Below, one piece after another: positions 35,148 to 48,283 of a stretch of DNA of 62,866 bases (the first letter of the stretch is position 1; the number at the start of each line of letters is the position of its first letter). This DNA is from Betaproteobacteria bacterium Ga0077526 (lineage in GTDB: Bacteria > Pseudomonadota > Gammaproteobacteria > Burkholderiales > Ga0077523), in contig LNDV01000031.1 of NCBI GenBank assembly GCA_001464765.1, positions 1-62,866 of the forward strand, in the 5' to 3' direction. Both the position numbers and the translations under genes were made by a program. The notes below the pieces were generated by a model, which saw only the letters and a program-made list of their open reading frames with translations, searched no databases and was not told where the DNA came from.

Positions 35148-36011
35148 CTAGGCCGCGTCGGCGCGCTTGCCAGCGGTGATCCAGTCTTCGGCGAACCCGC
35201 GCTGCTTCACGAGTACGTCGAGTTCCTTCAGCGTGGACAGCAGCCCCTCCATGTGCTGGAGCGGCCAGGCATTTGGGCCATCCGACAGCGCCTTTGCCGG
35301 ATCGGGGTGCGTCTCCATGAAGATGCCCGAAATTCCCGCGGCCACGGCGGAGCGCGCCAGCACCGGCACGAACTCCCGCTGCCCGCCACTGGCGCTGCCC
35401 TGCCCGCCCGGCAACTGCACGGAGTGGGTGGCGTCGAATACCACGGGGCAACCGGTGTCACGCATCACCATCAGGCTGCGCATGTCGGACACCAGGTTGT
35501 TGTAGCCGAAGCTGAAGCCGCGCTCGCAGACCAGAACGTTGTCCTGCCCGCTGGCTTCCTTCGCCTTCACCACGACGTTGCGCATTTCCCACGGCGAGAG
35601 GAACTGGCCCTTCTTGATGTTCACCGGCTTGCCGGCCGAGGCTACCGCGCGGATGAAATCCGTCTGCCGGCACAGGAACGCCGGGGTCTGCAGCACGTCG
35701 ACCACAGCGGCGACGCGAGTCACTTCCGCCTCGGTGTGGACATCGGTGAGCACAGGTACCCCGATGGTCCGCCGCACGTCGGCCAGGATGTCGAGCCCCT
35801 CGTCGAGCCCGGGACCGCGAAAGGACCCGCCCGAACTCCGGTTGGCCTTGTCGTAGGAAGCCTTGAACACGAACGGCACGGAAAGCCTGCCGCAGAGTTC
35901 CTTCAGCTGCCCGGCGATGTCCATCACCAGTTGCCGTGACTCGACCACGCACGGCCCGGCGATCAGGAACAGCGGGGACCCGAGTCCGACTGGAAAGCCG
36001 CCGATCTGCAT
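35148..36011 (-). CDS. kdsA: 3-deoxy-D-manno-octulosonate 8-phosphate synthase
   Basis: 287 residues. Condenses arabinose 5-phosphate with PEP for lipopolysaccharide inner core synthesis; its PEP substrate is the product of the adjacent enolase. The N-terminal [11 protein letters not shown] signature, [12 protein letters not shown] and the VFDATHSVQ motif are all present. The chosen ATG is 1 nt after the pyrG stop; a 16-residue longer start would overlap pyrG and has no family support. The asparagine of the KANRSS motif is the usual marker of the metal-independent class. Confidence 0.96.
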   Translation of the reverse strand: MQIGGFPVGLGSPLFLIAGPCVVESRQLVMDIAGQLKELCGRLSVPFVFKASYDKANRSSGGSFRGPGLDEGLDILADVRRTIGVPVLTDVHTEAEVTRVAAVVDVLQTPAFLCRQTDFIRAVASAGKPVNIKKGQFLSPWEMRNVVVKAKEASGQDNVLVCERGFSFGYNNLVSDMRSLMVMRDTGCPVVFDATHSVQLPGGQGSASGGQREFVPVLARSAVAAGISGIFMETHPDPAKALSDGPNAWPLQHMEGLLSTLKELDVLVKQRGFAEDWITAGKRADAA

Positions 36012-36012
36012 G

Positions 36013-40165
<4,153 letters not shown>

Positions 40166-40284
40166 GTAGTGGTTCTCCCTGAGACGATCCGCAAGGCGGA
40201 TGCAAAAAAAATGCTATGTTACCGGATAGGATTTTGCACCGCAGCATAACCTCTCCACGACACCGATACGACCACGCGCCCGTC
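40166..40284. promoter_or_regulatory. Divergent control region of ppsA and its regulatory protein
   Basis: 119 bp shared by two divergent starts. It holds an 8-base A-run at 40204-40211 flanked by TGC elements and a 6-bp hairpin (40187-40192 with 40196-40201). The A-run is on the wrong side for the hairpin to be a terminator of ppsA transcripts. This AT-rich core probably carries both promoters, but no hexamer pair stands out. Confidence 0.4.
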
Positions 40285-41115
40285 ATGCCCGATTCCCGCC
40301 CGAGAAGAGCCTTCTTCGTCTCAGACCGCACCGGCATCACGGCCGAGATGCTGGGTCACAGCCTGCTGTCGCAGTTCGAGGGTATTCCCTTCAAGGAAGT
40401 GACGCTGCCGTTCGTCGACTCGCCGGACCGGGCTCGCGAGGCTGTCCGGCAGATCAACCTGGCGGGAACGGAGGACGGCCAGCGGCCCCTGGTCTTCAGC
40501 ACGCTGGTGGATCCCGAACTGCGCTCCATCATCGCCACCGCTGAGGCGCTGTACCTCGACTGCTTTCAGGTCTTCATCCTGCCGATGGAGAAGGAACTGG
40601 GCGTGGACCACACCCAGGAGATCGGCCGGGCGCACCGGGTCCGCAATGTCGACGAGTACCACTCGCGCATCGAGGCCGTGAACTTCGTGCTGTCCCACGA
40701 TGATGGAGTCTCCACCAAGGAGCTCGTGCATGCCGACATCGTGCTGGTCGGCGTCTCCCGATGCGGCAAGACTCCCACCTGCCTGTATCTCGGGCTCCAG
40801 TACGGCATCCGGGCCGCCAACTATCCGCTGATCCCCGAGGACTTCCGGGACATGAAGCTCCCCGCACGGCTGCAGAAGTTCCGCCGCAAGCTCTTCGGGC
40901 TCACGATCCAGGCGGATCGGCTGGCGCAGATCCGCAACGAACGGCGCCCGAACAGCAACTACGCACAGATCGACAACTGCCAGTACGAAATCGATCGGGC
41001 GGAACTGCTCATGCGCCAGGAAGGCATCCCGTTCCTAGACGCGACCAACAGCTCGATCGAAGAACTCGCCACCACCATTCTTCACCAGGCACGGTTGCAG
41101 CGGCAGGTGTTCTGA
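40285..41115 (+). CDS. ppsR: PEP synthase regulatory protein (kinase/pyrophosphorylase, DUF299)
   Basis: 276 residues from ATG 40285, which gives MPDSRPRRAFFVSDRTGITAE, the normal N-terminus; a longer start is unsupported. The bifunctional enzyme uses ADP to phosphorylate and inactivate PEP synthase on a threonine near its catalytic histidine, and phosphate to reactivate it. The P-loop GVSRCGKT is at about residues 156-163, followed by the family signature YLGLQYGIRAANYPL. Divergent from ppsA, its likely target. Confidence 0.95.
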   Translation: MPDSRPRRAFFVSDRTGITAEMLGHSLLSQFEGIPFKEVTLPFVDSPDRAREAVRQINLAGTEDGQRPLVFSTLVDPELRSIIATAEALYLDCFQVFILPMEKELGVDHTQEIGRAHRVRNVDEYHSRIEAVNFVLSHDDGVSTKELVHADIVLVGVSRCGKTPTCLYLGLQYGIRAANYPLIPEDFRDMKLPARLQKFRRKLFGLTIQADRLAQIRNERRPNSNYAQIDNCQYEIDRAELLMRQEGIPFLDATNSSIEELATTILHQARLQRQVF

Positions 41116-41132
41116 GCGGGGCCGTGTGACCT

Positions 41133-41858
41133 TCAGTTGCCTTGGGCGTGCCTGGGCAGGAATCGCGCGATGCTCCCGCCGCACACGCTGCGGGACCGCG
41201 AGTACTCCTCAGGGGTATCGATCGCCGCATGCTGGCGTTTGACGTCCTGCAACGCCGCTTCGGCCCGCGGAATCCAGTAGTCCTTCACTTCCGCCTTCAG
41301 CTTGCTTTCCAGTTCGTCGCGCGGCCCGAGGTGTGTGACGCCGGCCAGACGCAGGCGCAGATCGCCTTCCAGCTGCAAGGCCACTTCCTGCAACCGGCGC
41401 ACATGCACGTCGACATGCCGCTGTTCGTGGGTACGGATGAAGTCGTAGGCGCAACGGTCCGCCACGAACTCGCGACCGATGTACACGAGAACCGGTTCGT
41501 AGCGCAGAGTCATCTCGAGCGAGGGGCGCACGCAGGCCCGGCCGGTGCGACGATCGCTGATCCCCGTGAACCCCCAGCGGGCCTCGACGCGGAGCGTAGG
41601 TCGGGTCAGGCCCAGCACCCAGCGGCGGCCGTCCTCCCCCGCCATTCGCGTGAGCTCCTGGTACGAGTGCGACTCGTCCAGCCTCGGGCGAACAGGCACC
41701 GTATGCACGCTCACCTTTCCCTCGGGCACACGCTGCTCGCATTCGCGAGCGAACGAGACGGTATCGGGCACCTTCGCACGCTCAGGGGTACCGCAGCCCG
41801 CAACGACAAGTGCCGCGGCCACGAACAGCAGGCCAAATAGCCGACGCACCGGCATCAT
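41133..41858 (-). CDS. Lipoprotein with HExxHxxxH motif (putative metal-binding or protease)
   Basis: 241 residues. A basic N-terminus and hydrophobic core end in the lipobox VVAGC with Cys22, so export and lipidation are expected. Residues 144-152 read H-E-Q-R-H-V-D-V-H, i.e. HExxH with a third His three residues later, in the RTHEQRHVDVH helix. This is a plausible zinc site, loosely like secreted putative Zn-proteases of the DUF922 kind, but the family is not firmly recognised. Its ATG overlaps the dnaQ stop by 4 nt, so it is translated as the tail of the rnhA-dnaQ string. Function unknown. Confidence 0.7.
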   Translation of the reverse strand: MMPVRRLFGLLFVAAALVVAGCGTPERAKVPDTVSFARECEQRVPEGKVSVHTVPVRPRLDESHSYQELTRMAGEDGRRWVLGLTRPTLRVEARWGFTGISDRRTGRACVRPSLEMTLRYEPVLVYIGREFVADRCAYDFIRTHEQRHVDVHVRRLQEVALQLEGDLRLRLAGVTHLGPRDELESKLKAEVKDYWIPRAEAALQDVKRQHAAIDTPEEYSRSRSVCGGSIARFLPRHAQGN

Positions 41859-42571
41859 GCGGCAGACGGCGCAGTAGCCAGAGAATTCCAGACGCAGGAG
41901 CCCTTGACCGATTTGTCCAGCTGGGCGAGGTAATCGCGATGGGCTTGGACCTCCTCCGCATCGGCGGGCTGCAGCACGAGGTCGCGAGCATCGGTCGCCA
42001 AGACCTGGGTCCGCGGTCCGGAGGCCGATTCGGATTCCTCGATCACGAGGCTCTCCTGGCCCCGGGTCATCGCGAGATACACCTCACCGAGCAGGCGTGA
42101 ATCGAGCAGGGCGCCGTGCAGCGTCCGGTGGGAATTGTCTACGGCATAGCGCTCGCACAGCGCGTCGAGACTGTTGCGCTTGCCGGGATGCAGCTGCCGC
42201 GCAAGGCGCAGCGTGTCGAGGACGGACGGAACGCTCCGCGCGATGTTAGGCCGGCCTGCGCGGGCGAGTTCCGCATCGAGAAATGACACGTCGAACGCCG
42301 CGTTGTGAATCACGAGTTCCGCTCCCGCGACGAATTCCAGGAACTCGTCCACGATATCGGGGAAGCGCGGCTTGTCGCGGAGAAAGTCCTCCGTCAGACC
42401 GTGAACCTCGAGGGCGCCGGGATCGCTCGCGCGATCGGGATTCAGGTAGCGGTGGAACGCGCGATCGGTTATCCGGCGATTGAAGATCTCGACACAGGCG
42501 AGTTCCACCACCCGGTGACCGAGTTGCGGGTCGAGACCCGTGGTTTCAGTATCGAGAATGATCTGACGCAT
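41855..42571 (-). CDS. dnaQ: DNA polymerase III epsilon subunit (proofreading exonuclease)
   Basis: 238 residues from the ATG giving MRQIILDTETTG; the frame continues upstream but is not coding. The DEDDh site is complete: Asp7 and Glu9, Asp94 in the HNAAFD motif, His152 and Asp157 in LHGALLD. The C-terminal tail, about 185-238, is the polymerase-binding segment, more variable as expected. It lies 20 bp after rnhA, the conserved arrangement, and overlaps the lipoprotein gene. Confidence 0.95.
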   Translation of the reverse strand: MRQIILDTETTGLDPQLGHRVVELACVEIFNRRITDRAFHRYLNPDRASDPGALEVHGLTEDFLRDKPRFPDIVDEFLEFVAGAELVIHNAAFDVSFLDAELARAGRPNIARSVPSVLDTLRLARQLHPGKRNSLDALCERYAVDNSHRTLHGALLDSRLLGEVYLAMTRGQESLVIEESESASGPRTQVLATDARDLVLQPADAEEVQAHRDYLAQLDKSVKGSCVWNSLATAPSAA

Positions 42572-42591
42572 GGCAGTGCCTGGTTGTCGGT

Positions 42592-43032
42592 TCAGCCCGT
42601 GACTGACTGCACGCCGCGATTGGCGAGGCTGTCCGCGCGCTCGTTGCCTTCGTGTCCGGCGTGACCCTTCACCCAGACCCATTCGATCTTGTGGGTGGCG
42701 GCGATGGCATCGAGGCGAGTCCAGAGATCCTGGTTCTTGACCGGTTTGTTGTCCGCTGTGCGCCAGCCCCGTCGCTTCCACGAGGCGATCCATTCGCTGA
42801 TGCCCTTCTGGACGTACTGCGAATCGGTATGCACCCGGACCTGCGCCGGCCGGGACAGGGCAGACAGGCCCTCGATCACGGCCAGCAGTTCCATCCGATT
42901 GTTGGTGGTGAGCCGCTCGCCGCCGAATAGTTCCTTCTCGGTGTCGCCAGCCCGAAGTAGAACCCCCCATCCCCCGACCCCGGGATTACCCTTGCATGCC
43001 CCGTCGGTGTACATGTCGACGACACCCGTCAC
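42592..43032 (-). CDS. rnhA: Ribonuclease HI
   Basis: 146 residues from GTG 43032, overlapping the methyltransferase stop (GTGA). Cleaves RNA in RNA-DNA hybrids. Active-site residues Asp10 ([12 protein letters not shown]), Glu48 (NNRMELLAV), Asp70 (VHTDSQYV) and Asp134 (ERADSLA) are all present, with the metal-gating His124 in KGHAGH. The basic protrusion [11 protein letters not shown] is also intact. Sits between the methyltransferase and dnaQ. Confidence 0.96.
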   Translation of the reverse strand: MTGVVDMYTDGACKGNPGVGGWGVLLRAGDTEKELFGGERLTTNNRMELLAVIEGLSALSRPAQVRVHTDSQYVQKGISEWIASWKRRGWRTADNKPVKNQDLWTRLDAIAATHKIEWVWVKGHAGHEGNERADSLANRGVQSVTG

Positions 43033-43829
43033 AGCTCGGGCTCCCCGTCGGACGGCCGGCGGCTGTGGCACGAGATATCGCGAACATGGGAGACGTTCTG
43101 CGGCACGACGGCGAGCGCCTTCTTCCGGGCGACGCTCATGCGCCACTTGGGCGTGATGAGGCGGGCGCCCGGAATGCGCTTGATCGCGTGCAGGAAGTAC
43201 ACACCGCCTGCGAACGGCCACCAGCGATCACCCGCCAGTTCCAGAAAACGCAGTCGATGCAGCCAAGTCTCCCCGCGGCAGGGCGGCACGTAGGCCCCCA
43301 TCCGGCCCGCCGCGAGTTCGAACCCGAGCAGAGCCAGCCAGTCCTTGATGCGGGGCAGGCTGATGAACTGGCCACACCAGGGCGGCAGTTGCGCATCCTT
43401 GGGCAGCCAGCGCGCTGCGCCCCAGAGACTCCACGGGTTGAATCCGGAAATGACGATGTGACCTTCGGGGACGAGGATCCGCTGGACCTCACGCAGCACC
43501 TGATGGGGATTCTGGCTGAATTCGAGGGTGTGAGGCAGGACGACCAAATCGACGCTCGCAGTGGCGATCGGCACTTCGCAGAAGTCGGCCCGGACGACCG
43601 AGCCGGGCTCGCAGCCGATGGTGGCGCGATGGGACATGCGGTTCAGGCGCAGGAAATCGAGATCCGGCAGCCCGAACTGCAGGGCGTGGAACCCGAAGGC
43701 ATCCACCACCTCGGCATCGAAGAAAGCGAACTCCCGCTGGAGAAGGTACTGCCCGAGCGGTGAGTCGAACCATCCGGAAAGCGATACGGTCGGGGGCCTG
43801 GGCTCGGGTGGGGCGAAACTGGGGTGCAC
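43029..43829 (-). CDS. Class I SAM-dependent methyltransferase
   Basis: 266 residues if started at GTG 43829, which has a GAGG-like site about 8 nt upstream; a TTG at 43865 would add 12 residues. The family start [15 protein letters not shown] and the methyltransferase-11 core ([21 protein letters not shown], then [21 protein letters not shown]) are clear. The glycine-rich SAM loop is poorly preserved, as in most members of this group. This gene commonly precedes rnhA-dnaQ in beta- and gammaproteobacteria; its substrate is unknown. gloB, often placed between it and mltD, is missing here. Confidence 0.82.
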   Translation of the reverse strand: MHPSFAPPEPRPPTVSLSGWFDSPLGQYLLQREFAFFDAEVVDAFGFHALQFGLPDLDFLRLNRMSHRATIGCEPGSVVRADFCEVPIATASVDLVVLPHTLEFSQNPHQVLREVQRILVPEGHIVISGFNPWSLWGAARWLPKDAQLPPWCGQFISLPRIKDWLALLGFELAAGRMGAYVPPCRGETWLHRLRFLELAGDRWWPFAGGVYFLHAIKRIPGARLITPKWRMSVARKKALAVVPQNVSHVRDISCHSRRPSDGEPEL

Positions 43830-44159
43830 GGGACACGCCTCGAAGGAGGACAATGCGGTTGTCAACGGGAACGGCCGGCGGCGGTTGAGTCAGGGAACGA
43901 AGCGCCGCGATATGGGCCGAAGTATAGCCTGCCCCTTCCCGCGCCCGAGGTACGGGAGCGATGTTTGCTCCTTTCCGCGAATCCGGCTTTCTCCCCGCCC
44001 CGCGGGGGCCCGCGACGAATTCACTCAAGTCCTGCAAGGGCGAACCGTTGTTTCTCAGGTTGCTCCCCGGGGCCATGCAGACCATTGAGGAGATGAAAAT
44101 TGTTGACGAAAATCAATGACCTCAATAGGATTATTGAAGCTCTGAAACAAGGCTATCAA
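43830..44159. other. Divergent intergenic region between the methyltransferase and mltD
   Basis: About 330 bp with no supported gene. The left two thirds are GC-rich and featureless. The last 70 bp are strikingly AT-rich for this chromosome and contain the mltD promoter candidate. Any methyltransferase promoter was not identified. Confidence 0.5.
44103..44131 (+). promoter_or_regulatory. Candidate sigma-70 promoter for mltD
   Basis: TTGACG (44103-44108) and TAGGAT (44126-44131) are separated by 17 bp, matching consensus at 5 of 6 and 4 of 6 positions. A transcript from about 44138 would begin just before ATG 44160, which argues against initiation at the upstream TTG codons that overlap this element. 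Confidence 0.5.
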
Positions 44160-46187
44160 ATGGTCCGCAATTCCACGAAGTTGCTGGTGGCCGGGGTGGT
44201 CATCGGCGTCGTGAATCAGGCATGTGCCGTCCATGGCGGCCCCGATCACACCGTCCGCAAGGCCGCCAGTTCTCCCGCCGGAGTGTCGTCACCCACGGCG
44301 CCGTCCGCGTCCGCCCCGGGCGTTCATGCATTCGCTCCCGCCGAGATTCCCCCGGCCGCGGGTGTCGAGCGTCCGCCTGGCCACGCCATGGAACCCGTTG
44401 CGGCCCGCATTCCTGCGGAGGCCGACACCACGCTGCCTGCCCGACGCGCGCCGGTTTCCGGACCGGCACCGTGGACAGCAGAGAAGTCCACGCAGCAGAA
44501 GCCTGCTGCCCCGGTCTCCGGTTCGTACTCGGCGGAGCGTGAACTCCCGGTCGTCGTTGCTCAGGCACCGTCGGGGGCAAACGACATCCCCGGTGCCGCA
44601 CGCACGCCGATCTCGGGCAGTGGCCGTTCTTCGCCGTCGAAGGACGCGGCCGACCTTGCGGCTCTCCCGATTCCGCCCACCCCGAACGTCCCCCAGACCG
44701 TGGCGGCCAGTCCCGCGGCGCGTCTCGATCCGGTTGCCGAGGCGCCTTCCGCCGTCATGCCACCCACCGGGTCGGAGGAACTCGCGCCGGTGTTCCCCGA
44801 TGAATTCTCCGGCGATGGCGTTCACGATCCGGCCCGTCACGCAAACCTGTGGACGCGCGTGAGAGCCGGCTTCCGCATGGATACGCTCGACTCGCCGCTG
44901 GTCTCGCGATACGAGGATTACTACGCCGCACGGCCGGACTACCTCAAGCGGATCATGTCCCGCGGCAAGCGCTACCTCCACTTCGTCGTCGAGGAGGTGG
45001 AAAAGCGGGGCATGCCGCTGGAGATTGCGCTGCTGCCCATGATCGAGAGCGCCTACAACCCCGCGGCCTACTCCAAGGCCCACGCGGCCGGCATGTGGCA
45101 GTTCATTCCGACGACCGGTCGGCACTACGGTCTGCAGCAGAACTGGTGGTACGACGGCCGTCGCGACGTGCTCGCCGCCACGCGTGCTGCGCTCGACTAC
45201 CTTCAGAAGCTCTATGGTGATTTCGGCGACTGGCATCTCGCTCTTGCCGCTTACAACTGGGGCGAAGGCGCGGTGGCGCGCGCGATCGAGCGCAATCAGC
45301 GTGTCGGTCTCCCGTCCGACTACAACAGCCTGCGGATGCCCGCCGAAACCCGCAACTACGTTCCGAAACTCCTCGCGGTGAAGAACATCGTCGCCGAGCC
45401 GGAGAAGTTCGGCCTTGCACTGGACGACCTTCCGAACGAGCCGTACTTCATCCGCGTGGCGGCCCCCGGGCACATGGACTTCCAGCGCGCTGCCCAGCTG
45501 GCCGGCGTGCCGGTCGAAGAATTGAAGTCGCTCAATCCGGCATTCAACCGTCCGGTCATCACGCCGACCCAGGGCGATTCTCTGCTCCTGCCGGCCGACA
45601 AGGCCGATGAGTTCGCCGAGAATCTCAAGGCATCCGAAGGCCGCCTGCTCAACTGGCAGACCTATCGGGTGGACCGTCCCGAGCGCCTCGAGGCCATCGC
45701 CCGGCGGTTCGGCACCACCGTGAGCCTGTTGCAGCAGGTGAACGGCGTCGCGAAGAATGGTCGTCTCAAGGCCGGGTCCACCCTGCTCGTCCCGGGATCG
45801 GGCAGCCGATCCACGTCGCTCGACATGGCGGCGTTCAGCCCGCCCGAACTGCTGCCGGAACGCCGGGGCGTGCATCGCGTCGGTCGCGGCGATACGCTTC
45901 ACAACATCGCTTCGCGCTACGGGGTGTCCGTCAAGGAACTGATGGCCTGGAACGGTCTGCGACAGGAGCGCGTGCGCCTGGGGCAGCGGATCGCCCTGCA
46001 ACCGCGCAGTGTCTCCGCCCGGCACGCCGCGAAAGCCACGGGCAAACCTGGCCGCGCGACGCTGGCGCAAAAGTCACCATCACGCTCTTCCGCCTCCCCC
46101 AAGGTGGCGAAAGGGCGGGAACGTAGCGAATCCCGCAAGCCTCTCGCGGCGACCACCAAGCGACAGCAACTCGCCCAGCGCCGCTGA
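44160..46187 (+). CDS. mltD: Membrane-bound lytic murein transglycosylase D with two LysM domains
   Basis: 675 residues from ATG 44160 (AAGG 7 nt upstream). Residues 1-22 form a signal peptide; the -3 and -2 residues do not make a canonical lipobox at Cys22. A long Pro/Ala/Ser-rich segment, about 25-235, is likely disordered and far longer than in E. coli. The SLT domain spans about 265-395, with catalytic Glu296 (LLPMIESAYNP) followed by AGMWQFIPTTGR and AAYNWGEG. LysM-type repeats lie at about 501-545 and 572-615, and the tail is Lys/Arg/Ser-rich. Cleaves peptidoglycan glycan strands. Confidence 0.92.
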   Translation: MVRNSTKLLVAGVVIGVVNQACAVHGGPDHTVRKAASSPAGVSSPTAPSASAPGVHAFAPAEIPPAAGVERPPGHAMEPVAARIPAEADTTLPARRAPVSGPAPWTAEKSTQQKPAAPVSGSYSAERELPVVVAQAPSGANDIPGAARTPISGSGRSSPSKDAADLAALPIPPTPNVPQTVAASPAARLDPVAEAPSAVMPPTGSEELAPVFPDEFSGDGVHDPARHANLWTRVRAGFRMDTLDSPLVSRYEDYYAARPDYLKRIMSRGKRYLHFVVEEVEKRGMPLEIALLPMIESAYNPAAYSKAHAAGMWQFIPTTGRHYGLQQNWWYDGRRDVLAATRAALDYLQKLYGDFGDWHLALAAYNWGEGAVARAIERNQRVGLPSDYNSLRMPAETRNYVPKLLAVKNIVAEPEKFGLALDDLPNEPYFIRVAAPGHMDFQRAAQLAGVPVEELKSLNPAFNRPVITPTQGDSLLLPADKADEFAENLKASEGRLLNWQTYRVDRPERLEAIARRFGTTVSLLQQVNGVAKNGRLKAGSTLLVPGSGSRSTSLDMAAFSPPELLPERRGVHRVGRGDTLHNIASRYGVSVKELMAWNGLRQERVRLGQRIALQPRSVSARHAAKATGKPGRATLAQKSPSRSSASPKVAKGRERSESRKPLAATTKRQQLAQRR

Positions 46188-46255
46188 GTCCGGGCGGCTT
46201 CGTCGCCGCGTCCTCCGCTAGAGCGCGGGAGTACTTCCGGAGAAGTTCGAGCGGC

Positions 46256-48283
46256 TCAGCCGGCGCTTCGCGGGCGGTCGAGGATGCAGTGCACGCTGTG
46301 CGTCGACGACACCTGCCTTGACGCCGGGTAGTCCCGCCGGCACGTGTCCGTGGCGTGCGGGCAGCGCGGCTGAAAATGACAACCCACGGGCGGCGCAGTA
46401 GGAGACGGCGGATCTCCCGCGAGCCTGCCCTGGCGACTGGCTGAGGAATTGATTCTCGGCACGGCAGCCAGCAGGGCCTGCGTGTATGGATGGACCGGCG
46501 ACGACAACACCTCGCGCGCGGTACCCTGCTCCACGATGCGCCCCAGGTACATCACCGCCACCTCGTCCGCGAGATACTCGACCACCGACAGGTTGTGCGT
46601 GATGAAGAGGTAGGCGAGCCCCATCTCTTCCTGAATGTCCTTCAGCAGGTTCAGGATCTGAGCCTGAACCGAGACGTCCAGGGCTGAAGTCGGTTCATCG
46701 CACACGAGGACCTTCGGCTCCACGGCAAGTGCCCGTGCGATGGCGATCCGCTGTCGCTGCCCCCCGGAAAACTCGTGCGGATACCGGCCTTTCGCCGCCA
46801 CGCCGAGTCCCACGCGCTCCAGCAGCGAATCGATCCTCCGCGAACGCTCGATGGCACCGATTTCCGGGCAGAGCGCGACCATGCCCTCCTCCAGAATCTC
46901 GTTGACGCGCATGCGCGGATCCAACGACGAGAACGGATCCTGGAACACCATCTGGAATCCCTTGCGCAGACGCGCGAGCCTCTGCTCGTCGAGTCCGCAG
47001 AGATCGGTGCCGGCAAACACCACCCGCCCGGCGGTCGGGCGGATCAGCTGCACGATGCTCTTTCCGACGGTCGTCTTCCCGCAGCCGGATTCGCCGACGA
47101 GCGCGACCGTGGTGCCCGCCTCGAGGCGAAGGTCCACGCCATCCACCGCGCGGACCATGGCGGCGGTCCGCCGCAACAGCCCGCGCTTCACCGGGAAGTG
47201 GACCTGAAGACCCTGGACATCCAGCAGCGGAGCGGCTGATTGCCGTCCGCCCGTCGATCGCGACGTCGCCGGAGCGGCGGGCATCGCAGGAGACGCGCCC
47301 TGACCCACCGTCGCTGCCTCGACCCGGCTGCACCGCACCTCCCAACCGTCGCCCACCGCGCCGAGGGTCTGCGTCGACTGGCGGCATGCCTCGACCACGC
47401 GATCGCAGCGAGGCGCGAAACGACAACCGGCGAAGGTCTGTCGGAGATCCGGTATGGCGCCCGGGATACTGGCGAGCCGCCCGCTGCGCGCGTCCGTGCC
47501 CGGCAACGCCCGAAGCAGCATGCGTGCATAGGGATGACCGGGCTTGTCGAGAAAACGCCGCGTGCGCGCCGATTCGACGATCTGCCCCGCGTACATGACG
47601 GCGACGCGGGCAGACATCTGCGCCACGACCGCGAGATCATGGGTGATGAGCAGCATCGCCATGCCGGTGCGGCGCTGCAGTTCGGCGAGCAGGTCGAGCA
47701 CCTGGGCCTGGATCGTCACGTCGAGCGCGGTCGTCGGTTCGTCCGCGATGAGCAGATCCGGCTCGCAGGCGAGCGCGATGGCGATCATCACGCGCTGACG
47801 CAGACCGCCGGACAACTGAAACGGATATTCATCCAGCCGCCGCACCGCATCCGGAATGCCGACGGATTCGAACAACTCCTGAACCCGGGCTCGCGCCGCA
47901 CCTCCCCGCAAGCCAGCGTGGCGGACCAGAACCTCCTCCACTTGCCGGCCTACGGGAAGCACCGGATTCAGACTCGTCGCCGGTTCCTGGAAGATCATCG
48001 CGATCCGGCGCCCCCTCACTTCCCGCATCTCGCGCTCGGGGAGACTCGCGAGGTCCCGGCCGCCGAAGTGCACGCCACCGCCCACGATCCCCGCCCCGTC
48101 CGGCAACAGGCGCATGATGGAAAGCGCGGTCATCGACTTGCCGCACCCGGATTCGCCGACGAGCGCGAAGGTTTCGCCTTTCCGGATTTCGAAGGAAACC
48201 TGATCCACGGCCCGCACGACATCGTCTCCGGCGCCGATCCACGTGGAGAGCCCGTCGACGCTCAGCAGCGGTTCGCCACTCAT
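46256..48283 (-). CDS. Peptide ABC transporter ATP-binding protein, two fused NBDs (YejF-like)
   Basis: 675 residues from ATG 48283, with GAGGAG upstream; the frame is open further but without family similarity. Each half has a full ATPase set: Walker A GESGCGKS (43-50) and GESGCGKT (near 395), signature LSGGLRQR and FSGGQRQR, and Walker [10 protein letters not shown] and VLVCDEPTS. Each ends in an oligopeptide-transporter C-terminal motif with paired cysteines (CRFAPRC, CHFQPRC). The two halves correspond to OppD and OppF. Its start overlaps the preceding permease stop. It energises the Yej/Opp-type importer encoded upstream. Confidence 0.93.
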   Translation of the reverse strand: MSGEPLLSVDGLSTWIGAGDDVVRAVDQVSFEIRKGETFALVGESGCGKSMTALSIMRLLPDGAGIVGGGVHFGGRDLASLPEREMREVRGRRIAMIFQEPATSLNPVLPVGRQVEEVLVRHAGLRGGAARARVQELFESVGIPDAVRRLDEYPFQLSGGLRQRVMIAIALACEPDLLIADEPTTALDVTIQAQVLDLLAELQRRTGMAMLLITHDLAVVAQMSARVAVMYAGQIVESARTRRFLDKPGHPYARMLLRALPGTDARSGRLASIPGAIPDLRQTFAGCRFAPRCDRVVEACRQSTQTLGAVGDGWEVRCSRVEAATVGQGASPAMPAAPATSRSTGGRQSAAPLLDVQGLQVHFPVKRGLLRRTAAMVRAVDGVDLRLEAGTTVALVGESGCGKTTVGKSIVQLIRPTAGRVVFAGTDLCGLDEQRLARLRKGFQMVFQDPFSSLDPRMRVNEILEEGMVALCPEIGAIERSRRIDSLLERVGLGVAAKGRYPHEFSGGQRQRIAIARALAVEPKVLVCDEPTSALDVSVQAQILNLLKDIQEEMGLAYLFITHNLSVVEYLADEVAVMYLGRIVEQGTAREVLSSPVHPYTQALLAAVPRINSSASRQGRLAGDPPSPTAPPVGCHFQPRCPHATDTCRRDYPASRQVSSTHSVHCILDRPRSAG

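Noticed and set aside
40187..40211. Hairpin followed by an A-run, considered as a terminator
   Set aside because: On either strand the T-run would precede, not follow, the stem, and the position is between two divergent starts.
42572..42970. N-terminal extension of dnaQ to 371 residues
   Set aside because: The extension is antisense-like sequence opposite rnhA, whereas MRQIILDTETTG is the normal epsilon start.
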